From Serratia liquefaciens (GTDB lineage Bacteria; Pseudomonadota; Gammaproteobacteria; Enterobacterales; Enterobacteriaceae), in contig NZ_CP088930.1 of assembly GCF_027594825.1 (NCBI RefSeq), positions 496,001 to 560,000 of the forward strand: DNA of 64,000 nt. The letters run 5' to 3'. The notes under the pieces were generated by a model. The model did no database searches. It saw only the letters and a program-made list of their open reading frames with translations, and was not told the origin of the DNA. Each line of letters begins with the position of its first letter. The first letter of the stretch is position 1. Both the position numbers and the translations under genes were made by a program. This document shows positions 18,160-27,576 of the stretch, in pieces.

Positions 18160-19056
18160 CTAGCGCAGCAACCAACCTCGCGCGGCATCAAAGAAATGCT
18201 GCGCCAACGGCGATGCGCGTCCCGGCTCGGCGACCACGACCGCAGCATGACGTGACATCGCCGCTATCGCTATCGGTCGGTGTTGCAGCTCCGGCATCAT
18301 TGCCGGTAACAGGTTGCCATGCGGGAAAAGCCCACAGCCCAGGCCGACGAAAATGCCCTGCAACAGTTGGAATATTGAGGTGGTTTCCATTCGAACGTGC
18401 AGCGCCAGTCCGGCTTCACGGAAGTTTTGATCGAGATAGCGGCGGAAGTAACGCGTCGGCTCAGCCAGGCACAACGGCAGCGCGGCCACATCCTCCAGCG
18501 TCAGAGGGGTATCTCCCACCAACTCAGGAAAATGCTTCGGGTGGAAAACTAGCTCGACTCCGGCGTCCGCCAAGGGCTGAGACTGAAAATGCAGCTCTTG
18601 CAGCGTGGAAAGCTCAAAGAAGCCGATGCCGATATCTACGGTATGTGCCGTCAACGCCTCCAGCAACTGATCGGCGCTCAGTACCGCCACCCGGTAATCC
18701 AACTGCGGGTAACGTTCACTGACGTCCTTTAGCATTTGCGCCAGCGAAATGCTGCATTGCGGTACCGCGCCGATGCGTAACGTGCCGTTAAGCCCGTGTT
18801 TAAGCGACTCGACCTCCAGCTTCAGCCCCTGATAAACCGACACGATCTCACGCGCCCACGACAGCACCCGCTCACCTTCGGCAGTAAAACCTTCGAAGTT
18901 GTTGCCGCGGTTGATTAAGGAAACGCCCAGCTCTTTTTCCAAATTTTTCAGCCGCATAGACAATGTTGGCTGACTGACAAAGCTGGCCTCTGCCGCACGG
19001 CCGAAGTGGCGCTCGCGCTCGAGATTACACAGGTAGATCAGTTGCTTAATATCCAT
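18160..19056 (-). CDS. LysR-family transcriptional regulator
   Basis: A 298-residue LysR-type regulator. The start MDIKQLIYLCNLERE fits the family; an upstream start at 19068 adds four residues. The N-terminal winged helix-turn-helix includes HFGRAAEASFVSQPTLSMRLKNLE, followed by a linker helix and a periplasmic-binding-protein-like effector domain beginning TLRIGAVPQCSISLA. It converges on yciW and stands before dacD on the same strand, so its target is not obvious. No symbol can be assigned. Confidence 0.88.
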   Translation of the reverse strand: MDIKQLIYLCNLERERHFGRAAEASFVSQPTLSMRLKNLEKELGVSLINRGNNFEGFTAEGERVLSWAREIVSVYQGLKLEVESLKHGLNGTLRIGAVPQCSISLAQMLKDVSERYPQLDYRVAVLSADQLLEALTAHTVDIGIGFFELSTLQELHFQSQPLADAGVELVFHPKHFPELVGDTPLTLEDVAALPLCLAEPTRYFRRYLDQNFREAGLALHVRMETTSIFQLLQGIFVGLGCGLFPHGNLLPAMMPELQHRPIAIAAMSRHAAVVVAEPGRASPLAQHFFDAARGWLLR

Positions 19057-19137
19057 AAAACGGCTCAATAAGTCATGACTGACCTGAGTATACCATCGCT
19101 GTGGGATTTCGGGCGCAGCAGGCCACGCCCTGAGGGA

Positions 19138-20307
19138 TCAAATCTTCAGTTTTATAAAGTCCATTAACCGCGAAAACACGCCACCTTGCTGAACCGGTTG
19201 CAATGCCACCAGCGGCAAGGTTTTGAGCAGCTTGCCGTTATCGCTGATACGGATTTCGCCAATCGTCTGCCCTTGGGTCAACGGGGCGTCAAGGCGCGAA
19301 GCGCTGACCACATATTGCGCCTTCAGTTTGTCGGCTTCGCTTTTCGGCAGGCTGAGATATTCCTCTTTTGCACTGCCCACCGCGACCTCATGACGGTCGC
19401 CATACCACACTTTTTCCTGCCCCAGATTTTGCCCGGCGCTGAACAGATGGACGGTAGCGAAATCACGCAGACCCCAGGTCAGCAATTTGCGCGCCTGCTC
19501 TTCACGCCCTTTCGAACTTTTACCGCCCATCACCACCGCAATCAGCCGTCGGTCCCCTTCGGTGGCAGAAGCAATAATGTTAAAACCGGCCGAGGCGGTA
19601 TGGCCGGTTTTCAACCCGTCGACGTGCAGGTTCTTATCCCACAGCAACCCATTGCGGTTTTGCTGGGTGATACCGTTCCAGGTCAGCGATTTTTCGCTGT
19701 ACATGTGATACTCCGCCGGTTCGCTCATGATGATAGCGCGTGAAATCACCGCCAAATCGCCTGCCGTAGTGAATTGCCCCGGCGCATCCAACCCATGCAC
19801 GGTTTCAAAATGGGTATTCTGCAGGCCAAGCTGGGCGCTCTTTTCATTCATCAGTTTGACGAATGCAGCCTGGCTGCCCGCCATGTAGTCCGCCATTGCC
19901 ACACAGGCATCGTTGCCGGAATCAATGATGATACCGCGGCTGAGATCGCGAACAGTGACCCTGTCACCTGGTTTCAAGAACATCAATGATGATCCCTTAA
20001 ACACCGGGTTGCCCTGCGCCCAGGCGTCCTTGCCGACTGTCACTACGTCATCCAGGCCAATCTTGTGTTGATCGAGCGCGTGATCAATCACCAATCCGGT
20101 CATCAGTTTGGTCAGGCTGGCCGGATTGCGTCGCTGATCTGCGTTCTCCTGTGCCAGCACCTGACCGGTGGTGTAATCCATCAATACGTAAGAGGCGGCG
20201 TCTATCGCCGGCGGTGTATTTTGCGGAATACTGAACGGGACATCTGCTGCCTGTACTGCCAGCGGCACTAACATGCCGGCGACCATCACCCATACTGAAC
20301 GCTTCAA
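19138..20307 (-). CDS. dacD: D-alanyl-D-alanine carboxypeptidase DacD (PBP6b)
   Basis: DacD trims the terminal D-Ala from murein pentapeptides in the periplasm. It has 389 residues with a Sec signal peptide ending AVQA. The penicillin-binding motifs are SLTK (Ser64-Lys67, catalytic Ser64), SGN (130-132) and KTG (233-235). The C-terminal PBP5-type beta domain ends in an amphipathic helix (VFSRLMDFIKLKI) that anchors it to the outer face of the inner membrane. The sequence follows E. coli DacD more closely than DacA or DacC. The location here differs from E. coli. Confidence 0.93.
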   Translation of the reverse strand: MKRSVWVMVAGMLVPLAVQAADVPFSIPQNTPPAIDAASYVLMDYTTGQVLAQENADQRRNPASLTKLMTGLVIDHALDQHKIGLDDVVTVGKDAWAQGNPVFKGSSLMFLKPGDRVTVRDLSRGIIIDSGNDACVAMADYMAGSQAAFVKLMNEKSAQLGLQNTHFETVHGLDAPGQFTTAGDLAVISRAIIMSEPAEYHMYSEKSLTWNGITQQNRNGLLWDKNLHVDGLKTGHTASAGFNIIASATEGDRRLIAVVMGGKSSKGREEQARKLLTWGLRDFATVHLFSAGQNLGQEKVWYGDRHEVAVGSAKEEYLSLPKSEADKLKAQYVVSASRLDAPLTQGQTIGEIRISDNGKLLKTLPLVALQPVQQGGVFSRLMDFIKLKI

Positions 20308-20588
20308 TCACTGTTCCTCAGGCCCTGCGGGCTAAATAAAATGCCAATATAATCCGTGATATAGACTGCATTAATTGCCGGGAAAGCGGAAACGATACTC
20401 TTTTTCAGCAGGTGTCATAATGCAACGATTTGTTTGCTCGGTGCCGCTACGCGATAAACCTGCTCTATGCCGCCATTGTCCCATTCGATTAGACGCTCAC
20501 ACCGCCCCAACCTAAACTTGTGACATAAACACTGAAAGCGCTTAAAAAAGCGTTCACTTTTTAGCTACAACCACCTGCGAAGATCAAT

Positions 20589-22895
20589 ATGAAATTTAAA
20601 CCGTCAATAAAGCCGTATACCGGCGCGGCGGGCGGCTGGGGCTCACTCGAAGCCACCACTCGCTATGTGCTCGACAGCAAACAAACGCTGAAAAACCTGC
20701 GTAACCTGATGCGCGTGAACAAAGCTCGCGGCTTTGACTGCCCAGGTTGTGCCTGGGGTGACGACAACCACAGCACCTTCAGTTTCTGCGAAAACGGCGC
20801 CAAGGCGGTCAGTTGGGAAGCCACGCGCAATGCGGTTGAGCCGGAGTTTTTCGCGGCTCACAGCGTGAGCACCCTGCTGCAGCAAAGTGATTATTTCCTG
20901 GAATACCAGGGCCGCCTCACCCACCCCATGCGCTATAACGCCGAAACCGACCACTACCAGCCGATCAGTTGGCCGGACGCGCTGGCGTTAATCGCCCAGC
21001 ACGTTAACCAGATGGATAACCCGAACCAGATCGAGTTGTATACTTCGGGCCGCGCCAGCAATGAAGCTTCTTATCTGTATCAATTGTTTGGTCGTATGCT
21101 CGGCACCAGCAATTTCCCTGACTGCTCCAACATGTGCCACGAAGCCAGCGGCGTGGGCCTGAAACAAAGTATCGGCGTAGGTAAAGGCACCATTCGCATG
21201 GACGACTTTGAAAAAGCCGACGCCATCTTCGTTTTTGGCCAGAATCCCGGCACCAACCACCCGCGCATGCTGCATAGCCTGAAAAACGCCGCTAGCCGCG
21301 GTGCACGCATCGTCAGTTTTAACACCCTGCGCGAACGTGGCCTGGAGCGTTTTGCCGATCCACAAAGCCCGATTCAAATGCTGACGCCCAAGTCGTCGCC
21401 GATCAGTTCATCCTATTACCAGCCCAACCTCGGCGGGGATATGGCGGCAGTGCGCGGCATGGTGAAAGCCCTGCTGGAAAGTCATCGTGAGCGCCTGGCG
21501 GCCGGTGAATCCGGCCTGTTCGATCAGGCATTCATCAGTCAGCACAGCGTCGGCGTCGAGGCTTATCTGGCGCAGGTCGATGCTACGACCTGGCAACAAA
21601 TCACCCAGCAGTCCGGCCTCAGCGAGGAACAATTGCGTCAGGCGGCGGCTATTTATCAGGGTGCCGAACGCGTGATCTGCACCTGGGCGATGGGCGTTAC
21701 TCAGCATAAGCATTCGGTGCCAACGGTACGTGAGATCACCAACCTGCAGCTGCTGTTCGGTCAGTTGGGTAAATCGGGTGCCGGCCTGTGTCCGGTACGC
21801 GGCCACAGTAACGTGCAAGGCAACCGCACTATGGGCATTGACGAGAAGTCCCCCAAGGCACTGCTCGACAGCCTGGAGCAGCACTTTAACTTCTCGCCGC
21901 GACGCGAGCCGGGCCATAACACCGTAGAGGCCATTGAAGCGATGCTGCGCGGTGAGGTTAAGGTCTTGCTGGCTTTGGGCGGCAATCTGGCCGCGGCGGC
22001 GCCGGACACCGAACGCACTGCCCGCGCCTTGCGCTGTTGCGATCTGACGGTGCATATCAGCACCAAGCTCAACCGCAGTCATCTGGTCACCGGCAAAGAC
22101 GCGCTGATCCTGCCGACCCTGGGCCGTACCGAACAGGATATGCAGGCCAGCGGGCCACAGTACATTACGGTGGAAGACTCTTTCAGCATGGTGCATGCGT
22201 CGGAAGGCGTCGGTAAACCACTGGCGGAGACCCAGCGTTCTGAAACCGCCATCGTATGTGGCATCGCCGATGCGGTGTTGGGCAACCAGCAGCTCGACTG
22301 GCTGGAGCTGGCAGACGATTATTCGTTGATCCGCGACCACATCGCCGCCACCATTCCCGGTTTCGAGGATTTCAACCGGCGCTGCGACCAGCCCGGTGGT
22401 TTCTACCTGGGTAACGCCGCCGCAGAACTGCGTTTTGCCACCCCAAGCGGCAAGGCCGAGTTTAGCGCAGCGCCTCTGCCAACCAGCCTGTTCCCGCAGT
22501 TAGATGGCCGACAAGCGCCCTTCACGCTGCAGACCCTGCGTTCTCACGATCAGTACAACACCACTATCTACGGACTGGATGATCGTTATCGCGGCGTCTA
22601 CGGCCAACGTGAAGTGCTGTTTATACACCCTGAGGATCTGGCGGCGCTGGGCATGCAAGACGGTGAGCTGGTAGAGATCGAAACGCTGTGGAATGACGGC
22701 ATTACACGCAAGGTCAGTGGCTTCAAACTGGTGAGCTACGATATTCCACGCGGAAATCTGGCGGCTTACTACCCAGAGACTAACCCGTTGGTGCCGCTGG
22801 CCAGCTTTGGTGACGGCACCGGCACGCCAACGTCGAAGTCGATACCGGTGGAGATCCGCCGTTGCGTCACGCAACCGACGCTGCGTATTGCCTGA
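20589..22895 (+). CDS. FdhF/YdeP-family molybdopterin oxidoreductase
   Basis: A 768-residue molybdopterin-guanine-dinucleotide enzyme of the YdeP/formate-dehydrogenase-alpha-like family. It shares with E. coli YdeP the blocks YxGAAGGWG, GFDCPGCAW (Cys51, Cys54), NFPDCSNMCHE (Cys179, Cys183), FGQNPGTNHPRML and RSHDQYNTTIYG. The N-terminal part lacks the full four-cysteine cluster motif of classical FdhF. E. coli YdeP is implicated in acid resistance, but its substrate is unknown. No electron-transfer partner, fdhD or hydrogenase gene is nearby. The 281-base upstream region shows no clear promoter motif that I can name. Confidence 0.88.
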   Translation: MKFKPSIKPYTGAAGGWGSLEATTRYVLDSKQTLKNLRNLMRVNKARGFDCPGCAWGDDNHSTFSFCENGAKAVSWEATRNAVEPEFFAAHSVSTLLQQSDYFLEYQGRLTHPMRYNAETDHYQPISWPDALALIAQHVNQMDNPNQIELYTSGRASNEASYLYQLFGRMLGTSNFPDCSNMCHEASGVGLKQSIGVGKGTIRMDDFEKADAIFVFGQNPGTNHPRMLHSLKNAASRGARIVSFNTLRERGLERFADPQSPIQMLTPKSSPISSSYYQPNLGGDMAAVRGMVKALLESHRERLAAGESGLFDQAFISQHSVGVEAYLAQVDATTWQQITQQSGLSEEQLRQAAAIYQGAERVICTWAMGVTQHKHSVPTVREITNLQLLFGQLGKSGAGLCPVRGHSNVQGNRTMGIDEKSPKALLDSLEQHFNFSPRREPGHNTVEAIEAMLRGEVKVLLALGGNLAAAAPDTERTARALRCCDLTVHISTKLNRSHLVTGKDALILPTLGRTEQDMQASGPQYITVEDSFSMVHASEGVGKPLAETQRSETAIVCGIADAVLGNQQLDWLELADDYSLIRDHIAATIPGFEDFNRRCDQPGGFYLGNAAAELRFATPSGKAEFSAAPLPTSLFPQLDGRQAPFTLQTLRSHDQYNTTIYGLDDRYRGVYGQREVLFIHPEDLAALGMQDGELVEIETLWNDGITRKVSGFKLVSYDIPRGNLAAYYPETNPLVPLASFGDGTGTPTSKSIPVEIRRCVTQPTLRIA

Positions 22896-22899
22896 ATGG

Positions 22900-22925
22900 A
22901 TGCACTCGGTTCACGCCGGGTGCAT
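22900..22925. terminator. Hairpin between convergent ydeP-like and LysR genes
   Basis: ATGCACTCGG (22900-22909) pairs with CCGGGTGCAT (22916-22925) over ten positions with one G-U. It overlaps the end of the LysR gene. There is no T run, so termination is only possible. Confidence 0.4.
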
Positions 22926-23765
22926 TAACAGATCGAGCGCCGTCTGCAACTCGTCAGAGAGCTGATGGCGGCGCCACACGAAGTACAGGTTGCTTACCCC
23001 TTCCGCCCCCATTTCCACCACTTTTAACGCCTGCTCGGGCAGGATCATCGGCAGCAAAGACCCCGGAACACAGGCAACGCCACAGCCCGCTTTTACGCAG
23101 GCTGCCATCGCCGTGTACGACTCCATCTCCAGCGTCATCCGCGGCTTCAACTGCCGTGAGGCTAACCAGCGATCGATTTTCAGGCGGAAAGAGCACTCGC
23201 GACTGAAAGTATAAAACTCCAACTGTGCCAGGGTTGCGGCGTCCAACTGCGGCACCGAGGCCGGCATCAGCAGCACCAGGCGCTCATCAAACGCCGCGCA
23301 GCTCGCCAGCAGCGGGTGCTCTATCGGCCCGTCGGTCAACGCCAGATCGAGCTCGCTGTCAATCAGCATCCGTTCCAGCACCAGCGAGTCTCGGCTCAGC
23401 ACGTTGACCTGCATCTGGGGCTGGCTGCGGCGCAAGTGAGCGATGCGTGACGGCAGGTGACTGATCAGAGAAAAATCCAGCGCCCCCAGATTCAGCAGGC
23501 CTTGTGGTTGCCGATCGGCGAACAGTTGTTGGCTGCGGTCTGCCAGCGCCAGGATGTCGACGGCCTGTCGATAAAACAGTCGACCTTTCGGCGTAACGTA
23601 CAACCGGTTTTTATCGCGAAAAAATAACTCGCCGCCGAGAGAGTCTTCCAACTCTTTGATGCGCAAGGTGACGTTGGAGGGGACGCAGTGCAACTCCCGC
23701 GCGGCGGCGGCAATGGTTTTATACTCCACCACGGCGCAGAAAAATCTAAGCTGACCCAGCTTCAT
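22911..23765 (-). CDS. LysR-family transcriptional regulator
   Basis: A 284-residue LysR regulator. The ATG of MKLGQLRFFCAVVEYKTI is chosen over an in-frame start 13 codons upstream because family members begin here. The helix-turn-helix includes AAAARELHCVPSNVTLRIKELED; the effector domain begins near GLLNLGALDFSLI. It diverges from the glyoxalase gene at 23865, which is a plausible target, and converges on the ydeP-like gene. No symbol can be assigned. Confidence 0.88.
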   Translation of the reverse strand: MKLGQLRFFCAVVEYKTIAAAARELHCVPSNVTLRIKELEDSLGGELFFRDKNRLYVTPKGRLFYRQAVDILALADRSQQLFADRQPQGLLNLGALDFSLISHLPSRIAHLRRSQPQMQVNVLSRDSLVLERMLIDSELDLALTDGPIEHPLLASCAAFDERLVLLMPASVPQLDAATLAQLEFYTFSRECSFRLKIDRWLASRQLKPRMTLEMESYTAMAACVKAGCGVACVPGSLLPMILPEQALKVVEMGAEGVSNLYFVWRRHQLSDELQTALDLLMHPA

Positions 23766-23864
23766 GACAGATTCACTTTTAGTTAGTGTTTTGGTTAAAA
23801 ACAATCACTTTAGATTAGCATTAATTTACCCTAGAGTCGTATCGACAACCTAAGAGGGATCCCT

Positions 23865-24392
23865 ATGCCACTGAATGATTTACTGACCCTGCCGGGCGTG
23901 ACCGCGCAGCCGGAAACCGTCACCGACGGCTATGTGTTCAACCACACCATGATCCGCGTGAAGGACTTAACCCAAGCGCTGGACTTTTATACCCGCGTGC
24001 TGGGCTTCACCCCGGTGTATCTGGAAACCTTCAATGAAGCCGCATTTACCATTTGCTACCTGACCCGCAGCCCGCGCGACCAGATCCCACAGGATGACGA
24101 GGCCCGTAAACGCTGGGTACTCAGCCAGCCTGGGATCCTGGAGCTGACGCATAACCACGGTAGCGAACAGCAGGCCGATTTCCATTACCACAACGGCAAC
24201 AGCGAGCCGCGTGGCTTTGGACACCTCTGTGTGACAGTGCCTGACGTACACGCGGCCTGTGAGCGTTTTGAGCGCCTTGGCGTTAACTTCCAGAAACGTT
24301 TGCATGAAGGTCGTATGAATTACGTGGCCTTTATCAAAGATCCCGACGACTACTGGATTGAAATTCTGCAGCCCACGCCGCTGCGGGACTGA
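23865..24392 (+). CDS. Lactoylglutathione lyase (glyoxalase I), long form
   Basis: A 175-residue vicinal-oxygen-chelate protein with the glyoxalase I layout. The two beta-alpha-beta-beta-beta halves contain the metal ligands His in FNHTMIRV, Glu in GILELTHN, His in GFGHLCVTV and Glu in YWIEIL. The enzyme converts the methylglyoxal-glutathione hemithioacetal to S-lactoylglutathione. It is about 40 residues longer than E. coli GloA (135 residues), with an N-terminal extension and an insertion, as in eukaryote-like forms. The start has GAGGGA upstream. It diverges from a LysR regulator. Confidence 0.9.
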   Translation: MPLNDLLTLPGVTAQPETVTDGYVFNHTMIRVKDLTQALDFYTRVLGFTPVYLETFNEAAFTICYLTRSPRDQIPQDDEARKRWVLSQPGILELTHNHGSEQQADFHYHNGNSEPRGFGHLCVTVPDVHAACERFERLGVNFQKRLHEGRMNYVAFIKDPDDYWIEILQPTPLRD

Positions 24393-24408
24393 TTGCCCCT
24401 CCGCTTCT

Positions 24409-24434
24409 CCCCGGCGTTTCAAGCCGGGGTTTTC
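24409..24434 (+). terminator. Terminator after the glyoxalase gene
   Basis: CCCCGGC (24409-24415) / GCCGGGG (24423-24429) with a seven-base loop, followed by TTTT. Confidence 0.85.
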
Positions 24435-24577
24435 TTCCCGCCTTTTGCACGCCCAATATTCCATAAAATCGCGCCCCAACGCGGGAAAACCGTGACGTTA
24501 GGCTTGCCCGCAGCGGGTGATTCGCGTAAAACTGTCAGCCGCAAATCTTGCCACTCACAACCCATTCACTGGACGAT

Positions 24578-26512
24578 ATGTTTCAAGATAACCCGCTGCT
24601 GGCGCAGCTTAAACAGCAACTTCACTCTCAGACCCCGCGCGTTGAAGGCGTAGTAAAAGGAACTGAGAAAGGCTTTGGCTTTCTTGAGGTCGACGGTCAA
24701 AAAAGCTATTTCATTCCGCCTCCGTACATGAAGAAAGTCATGCACGGTGACCGAGTGACTGCAACTCTGCATACCGAAAAAGAACGCGAAATCGCCGAGC
24801 CGGAAACCCTGATCGAGCCCTTCCTGTCGCGCTTTGTCGGCCGTGTGCAGAAGCGTGATGACCGCCTGTCCATCGTGCCCGATCATCCGTTGCTGAAAGA
24901 CGCAATCCCCTGCCGTCCGGTACGTGAACTGAAACATAACTTCCAGGCCGGTGACTGGGCAGTAGCGGAAATGTGCCGCCACCCGCTGAAAGGCGATCGT
25001 GGCTTCAACGCCGACCTGACCCAATTTATTACCGACGGCGAAGATCACCTGGCGCCGTGGTGGGTCACGCTGGCCCGTCACAGCCTGGAAAAAGAAGCGC
25101 CGGAGATGATCGCGATTGAAGAGCCGGATGCTTCCGTGCCGCGTGAAGATCTGACCGCTCTGAATTTTGTCACCATCGACAGCGCCAGCACCGAAGACAT
25201 GGACGATGCGCTGTTTGTGCAGGACAACGGCGACGGCTCGCTGCAATTGACCATCGCCATTGCCGATCCTACCGCCTACGTCGCGCAAGGCAGCCCGCTG
25301 GATGAAATCGCCCGCAAGCGCGCCTTTACCAACTACCTGCCAGGCTTCAACATTCCTATGTTGCCGCGCGACCTGTCGGACAACCTGTGCTCACTGCGCC
25401 CGAACCAACGCCGTCCGGTGCTGGCTTGCCGCGTGACCATCGGTGCAGACGGCGCATTGGGTGACGATATTCGCTTCTTCGGCGCCGAGATCGAATCAAA
25501 AGCCAAGCTGGTTTATGACGAAGTCTCCGACTGGCTGGAAGGGATTGCCGGTTGGCAGCCACCGAGCGATGAAATCGCACAGCAAATTACCTTGCTCAAG
25601 CGCGTGTGCGATGCACGTAACGCCTGGCGCCACCAGCATGCTCTGGTGTTCAAAGATCGCCCTGACTATCGCTTTGTGCTGGGTGAAAAAGGCGAAGTGC
25701 TGGAGATCATCACCGAACAGCGCCGCACCGCCAACCGCATCGTCGAAGAGTGCATGATTGCTTCCAACGTCTGTGCCGCGATTGTGCTGCGCGATCGTCT
25801 GGGCTTTGGCATTTACAACGTGCACACCGGTTTCGATCCGCTGCTGGTTGAGCAGGCCGTAACCGTGCTGCAAGCCAACGGCGTTGAAGCCGAAGCCGAG
25901 AAGCTGCTGACGCTGGAAGGTTTCTGCGAACTGCGTCGTCATCTGGATTCGCAACCGACCCAGTTCCTCGACAGCCGTATTCGCCGTTCTCAGACTTACG
26001 CCGAGATCAGCACCACGCCGGGGCCGCACTTCGGTCTGGGCCTGGAGGCTTACGCCACCTGGACCTCGCCGATCCGTAAATACGGCGATATGGTCAACCA
26101 CCGCTTGCTGAAAGCCATTATCACCGAGCAGTCCGCCGAGAAACCGCTGGACGAGGTGACGATCCAACTGGCCGAGCGTCGTCGTCTGAACCGGATGGCG
26201 GAACGTGACGTTGGCGATTGGTTATATGCACGCTACCTCAAGGACAAAGCCGGCACCGATGAACGCTTCAACGCGGAAATCATCGACGTGACCCGCGGCG
26301 GCCTGCGCGTTCGTCTGCTGGACAACGGCGCAGTGGCCTTTATCCCGGCGCCCTTCATTCACGCGGTGCGTGATGAAATGGTTTGCAGCCAGGATACCGG
26401 CACCGTGCAGATCAAAGGCGAAGTCGTTTATCGCCAGGGGGACACCCTGCAGGTCACCATCGCCGAAGTGCGTATGGAAACCCGCAGCGTGATCGCCAGA
26501 CCGGCGGCTTAA
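24578..26512 (+). CDS. rnb: Exoribonuclease II
   Basis: RNase II is a processive 3'-5' hydrolytic exoribonuclease of mRNA decay. The start [15 protein letters not shown] gives 644 residues, the E. coli length; an in-frame TTG ten codons earlier is rejected. Domains: N-terminal cold-shock domains (about 1-180), the RNB catalytic domain with metal-binding aspartates in [16 protein letters not shown], and a C-terminal S1 domain. The arginine-rich [26 protein letters not shown] precedes the S1 domain. Monocistronic here with its own terminator. Confidence 0.98.
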   Translation: MFQDNPLLAQLKQQLHSQTPRVEGVVKGTEKGFGFLEVDGQKSYFIPPPYMKKVMHGDRVTATLHTEKEREIAEPETLIEPFLSRFVGRVQKRDDRLSIVPDHPLLKDAIPCRPVRELKHNFQAGDWAVAEMCRHPLKGDRGFNADLTQFITDGEDHLAPWWVTLARHSLEKEAPEMIAIEEPDASVPREDLTALNFVTIDSASTEDMDDALFVQDNGDGSLQLTIAIADPTAYVAQGSPLDEIARKRAFTNYLPGFNIPMLPRDLSDNLCSLRPNQRRPVLACRVTIGADGALGDDIRFFGAEIESKAKLVYDEVSDWLEGIAGWQPPSDEIAQQITLLKRVCDARNAWRHQHALVFKDRPDYRFVLGEKGEVLEIITEQRRTANRIVEECMIASNVCAAIVLRDRLGFGIYNVHTGFDPLLVEQAVTVLQANGVEAEAEKLLTLEGFCELRRHLDSQPTQFLDSRIRRSQTYAEISTTPGPHFGLGLEAYATWTSPIRKYGDMVNHRLLKAIITEQSAEKPLDEVTIQLAERRRLNRMAERDVGDWLYARYLKDKAGTDERFNAEIIDVTRGGLRVRLLDNGAVAFIPAPFIHAVRDEMVCSQDTGTVQIKGEVVYRQGDTLQVTIAEVRMETRSVIARPAA

Positions 26513-26540
26513 CCCGCCGCATAAACGTTATGCCAGACAA

Positions 26541-26573
26541 ACACCGGACGGGTCTCCCTCCGGTGTTTTTTTT
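26541..26573 (+). terminator. rnb terminator
   Basis: ACACCGGA (26541-26548) / TCCGGTGT (26559-26566), ten-base loop, then an eight-T run. Confidence 0.92.
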
Positions 26574-26671
26574 CGTCGCTTGAAAATGAACGTGGCTCAC
26601 CATAGGATCACGCCACCCACGAAATCGACTGGGTGATGGCGATTTATACTTTAAATATAAGGGATTATAAA

Positions 26672-27337
26672 ATGACCGACTGGGAAGAAGAAGTCGCCCG
26701 CCACCGGGGAAGCCGAGGTTTCTTTTCCACCTTTTTATTGATGGTAGCACTCACGACTTTGCCTTTGCTGTTCCCCAACAAAGAACAACTGGAGGCCGAA
26801 GGCTGGTTGGTGCCGCTACTGCTGCTGATTGAATTTGCGGTGATTGTTCCGCTGTACCTGAAGTTTTTCAAAAACCGTCCCTCCTGCGGCATGGGAAGTT
26901 TTCGCCTGCCCACCTTTTGCGGTTTGTTGCTGGTGATTCTGGCGTTGCAACTTGTCGTCCCCTATTGGCTCGGCATCACTCAAACCGAGAATTGGATCGT
27001 CGAACAGGTTTCGCTACAGGGGAAAGCCTTTTACCTGACACAGTTTGCGCTAATCTTTCTCGCTCCGGTCTACGAAGAAATCGTTTTTAGGGGCTGCCTC
27101 TTTGGCGCTTTTCAAGCCTGGTTCGCCAATCGAAAAATCTGGGCCGCGGTAGCAACGTCTGTTCTGTTTGCCCTGTTGCACACGCAATATGCCGATGTGC
27201 GCGTCATGATCATTCTGTTTTTCGTTTCATTGACGCTGGTTGCCGCCAGGATCAAGTCGAACGGGCTGTTAATGCCCATTGCGCTGCACAGCACCATGAA
27301 CGGGATAGTGCTTGCCCTCAGCTATTGGGGGCTTTAA
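26672..27337 (+). CDS. CPBP-family intramembrane metalloprotease
   Basis: A 221-residue polytopic membrane protein of the CPBP (CAAX protease and bacteriocin-processing) family. The signature motifs are EEIVFRG (Glu135, Glu136), FALLHT (His170) and HSTMN (His206, Asn210), the expected zinc-site residues. The chosen ATG (MTDWEEEVARH) has AAGGGA upstream; a longer start 13 codons earlier lacks one. Substrate unknown: some relatives process peptides or give bacteriocin immunity, but no peptide gene is adjacent. Not present at this place in E. coli. Confidence 0.88.
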   Translation: MTDWEEEVARHRGSRGFFSTFLLMVALTTLPLLFPNKEQLEAEGWLVPLLLLIEFAVIVPLYLKFFKNRPSCGMGSFRLPTFCGLLLVILALQLVVPYWLGITQTENWIVEQVSLQGKAFYLTQFALIFLAPVYEEIVFRGCLFGAFQAWFANRKIWAAVATSVLFALLHTQYADVRVMIILFFVSLTLVAARIKSNGLLMPIALHSTMNGIVLALSYWGL

Positions 27338-27360
27338 TACCCACGCGTTAACCGACACCG

Positions 27361-27385
27361 GGCGATAGAACAGCATCGCCTTTTT
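27361..27385 (+). terminator. Terminator after the CPBP gene
   Basis: GGCGAT (27361-27366) / ATCGCC (27375-27380) with an eight-base loop, followed by a T run. The rest of the 239-base gap to the next gene shows nothing else I can identify. Confidence 0.75.
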
Positions 27386-27576
27386 CATTTCCACTTTCGC
27401 CGCCACGCCAAACAGCAGCATCCTCATCACCTTGTTTTTACGCTATTACTCAACCGGCTTCACATTTCTCATCCGACCTGCTTCTCTTCGTCGGCAAAAC
27501 TCCTACTTTTAATTTGTAGCCATTCTCCCTAAGAACACTTCTTTCTTTATTTCTGCACACCAAGGAGTTGTTGAAC

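Noticed and set aside
20420..20515. A 31-residue ORF with three cysteines upstream of the ydeP-like gene
   Set aside because: Only a weak AGGTG site, no recognisable motif beyond CRHC, and no overlap with or pairing to the downstream ribosome site.
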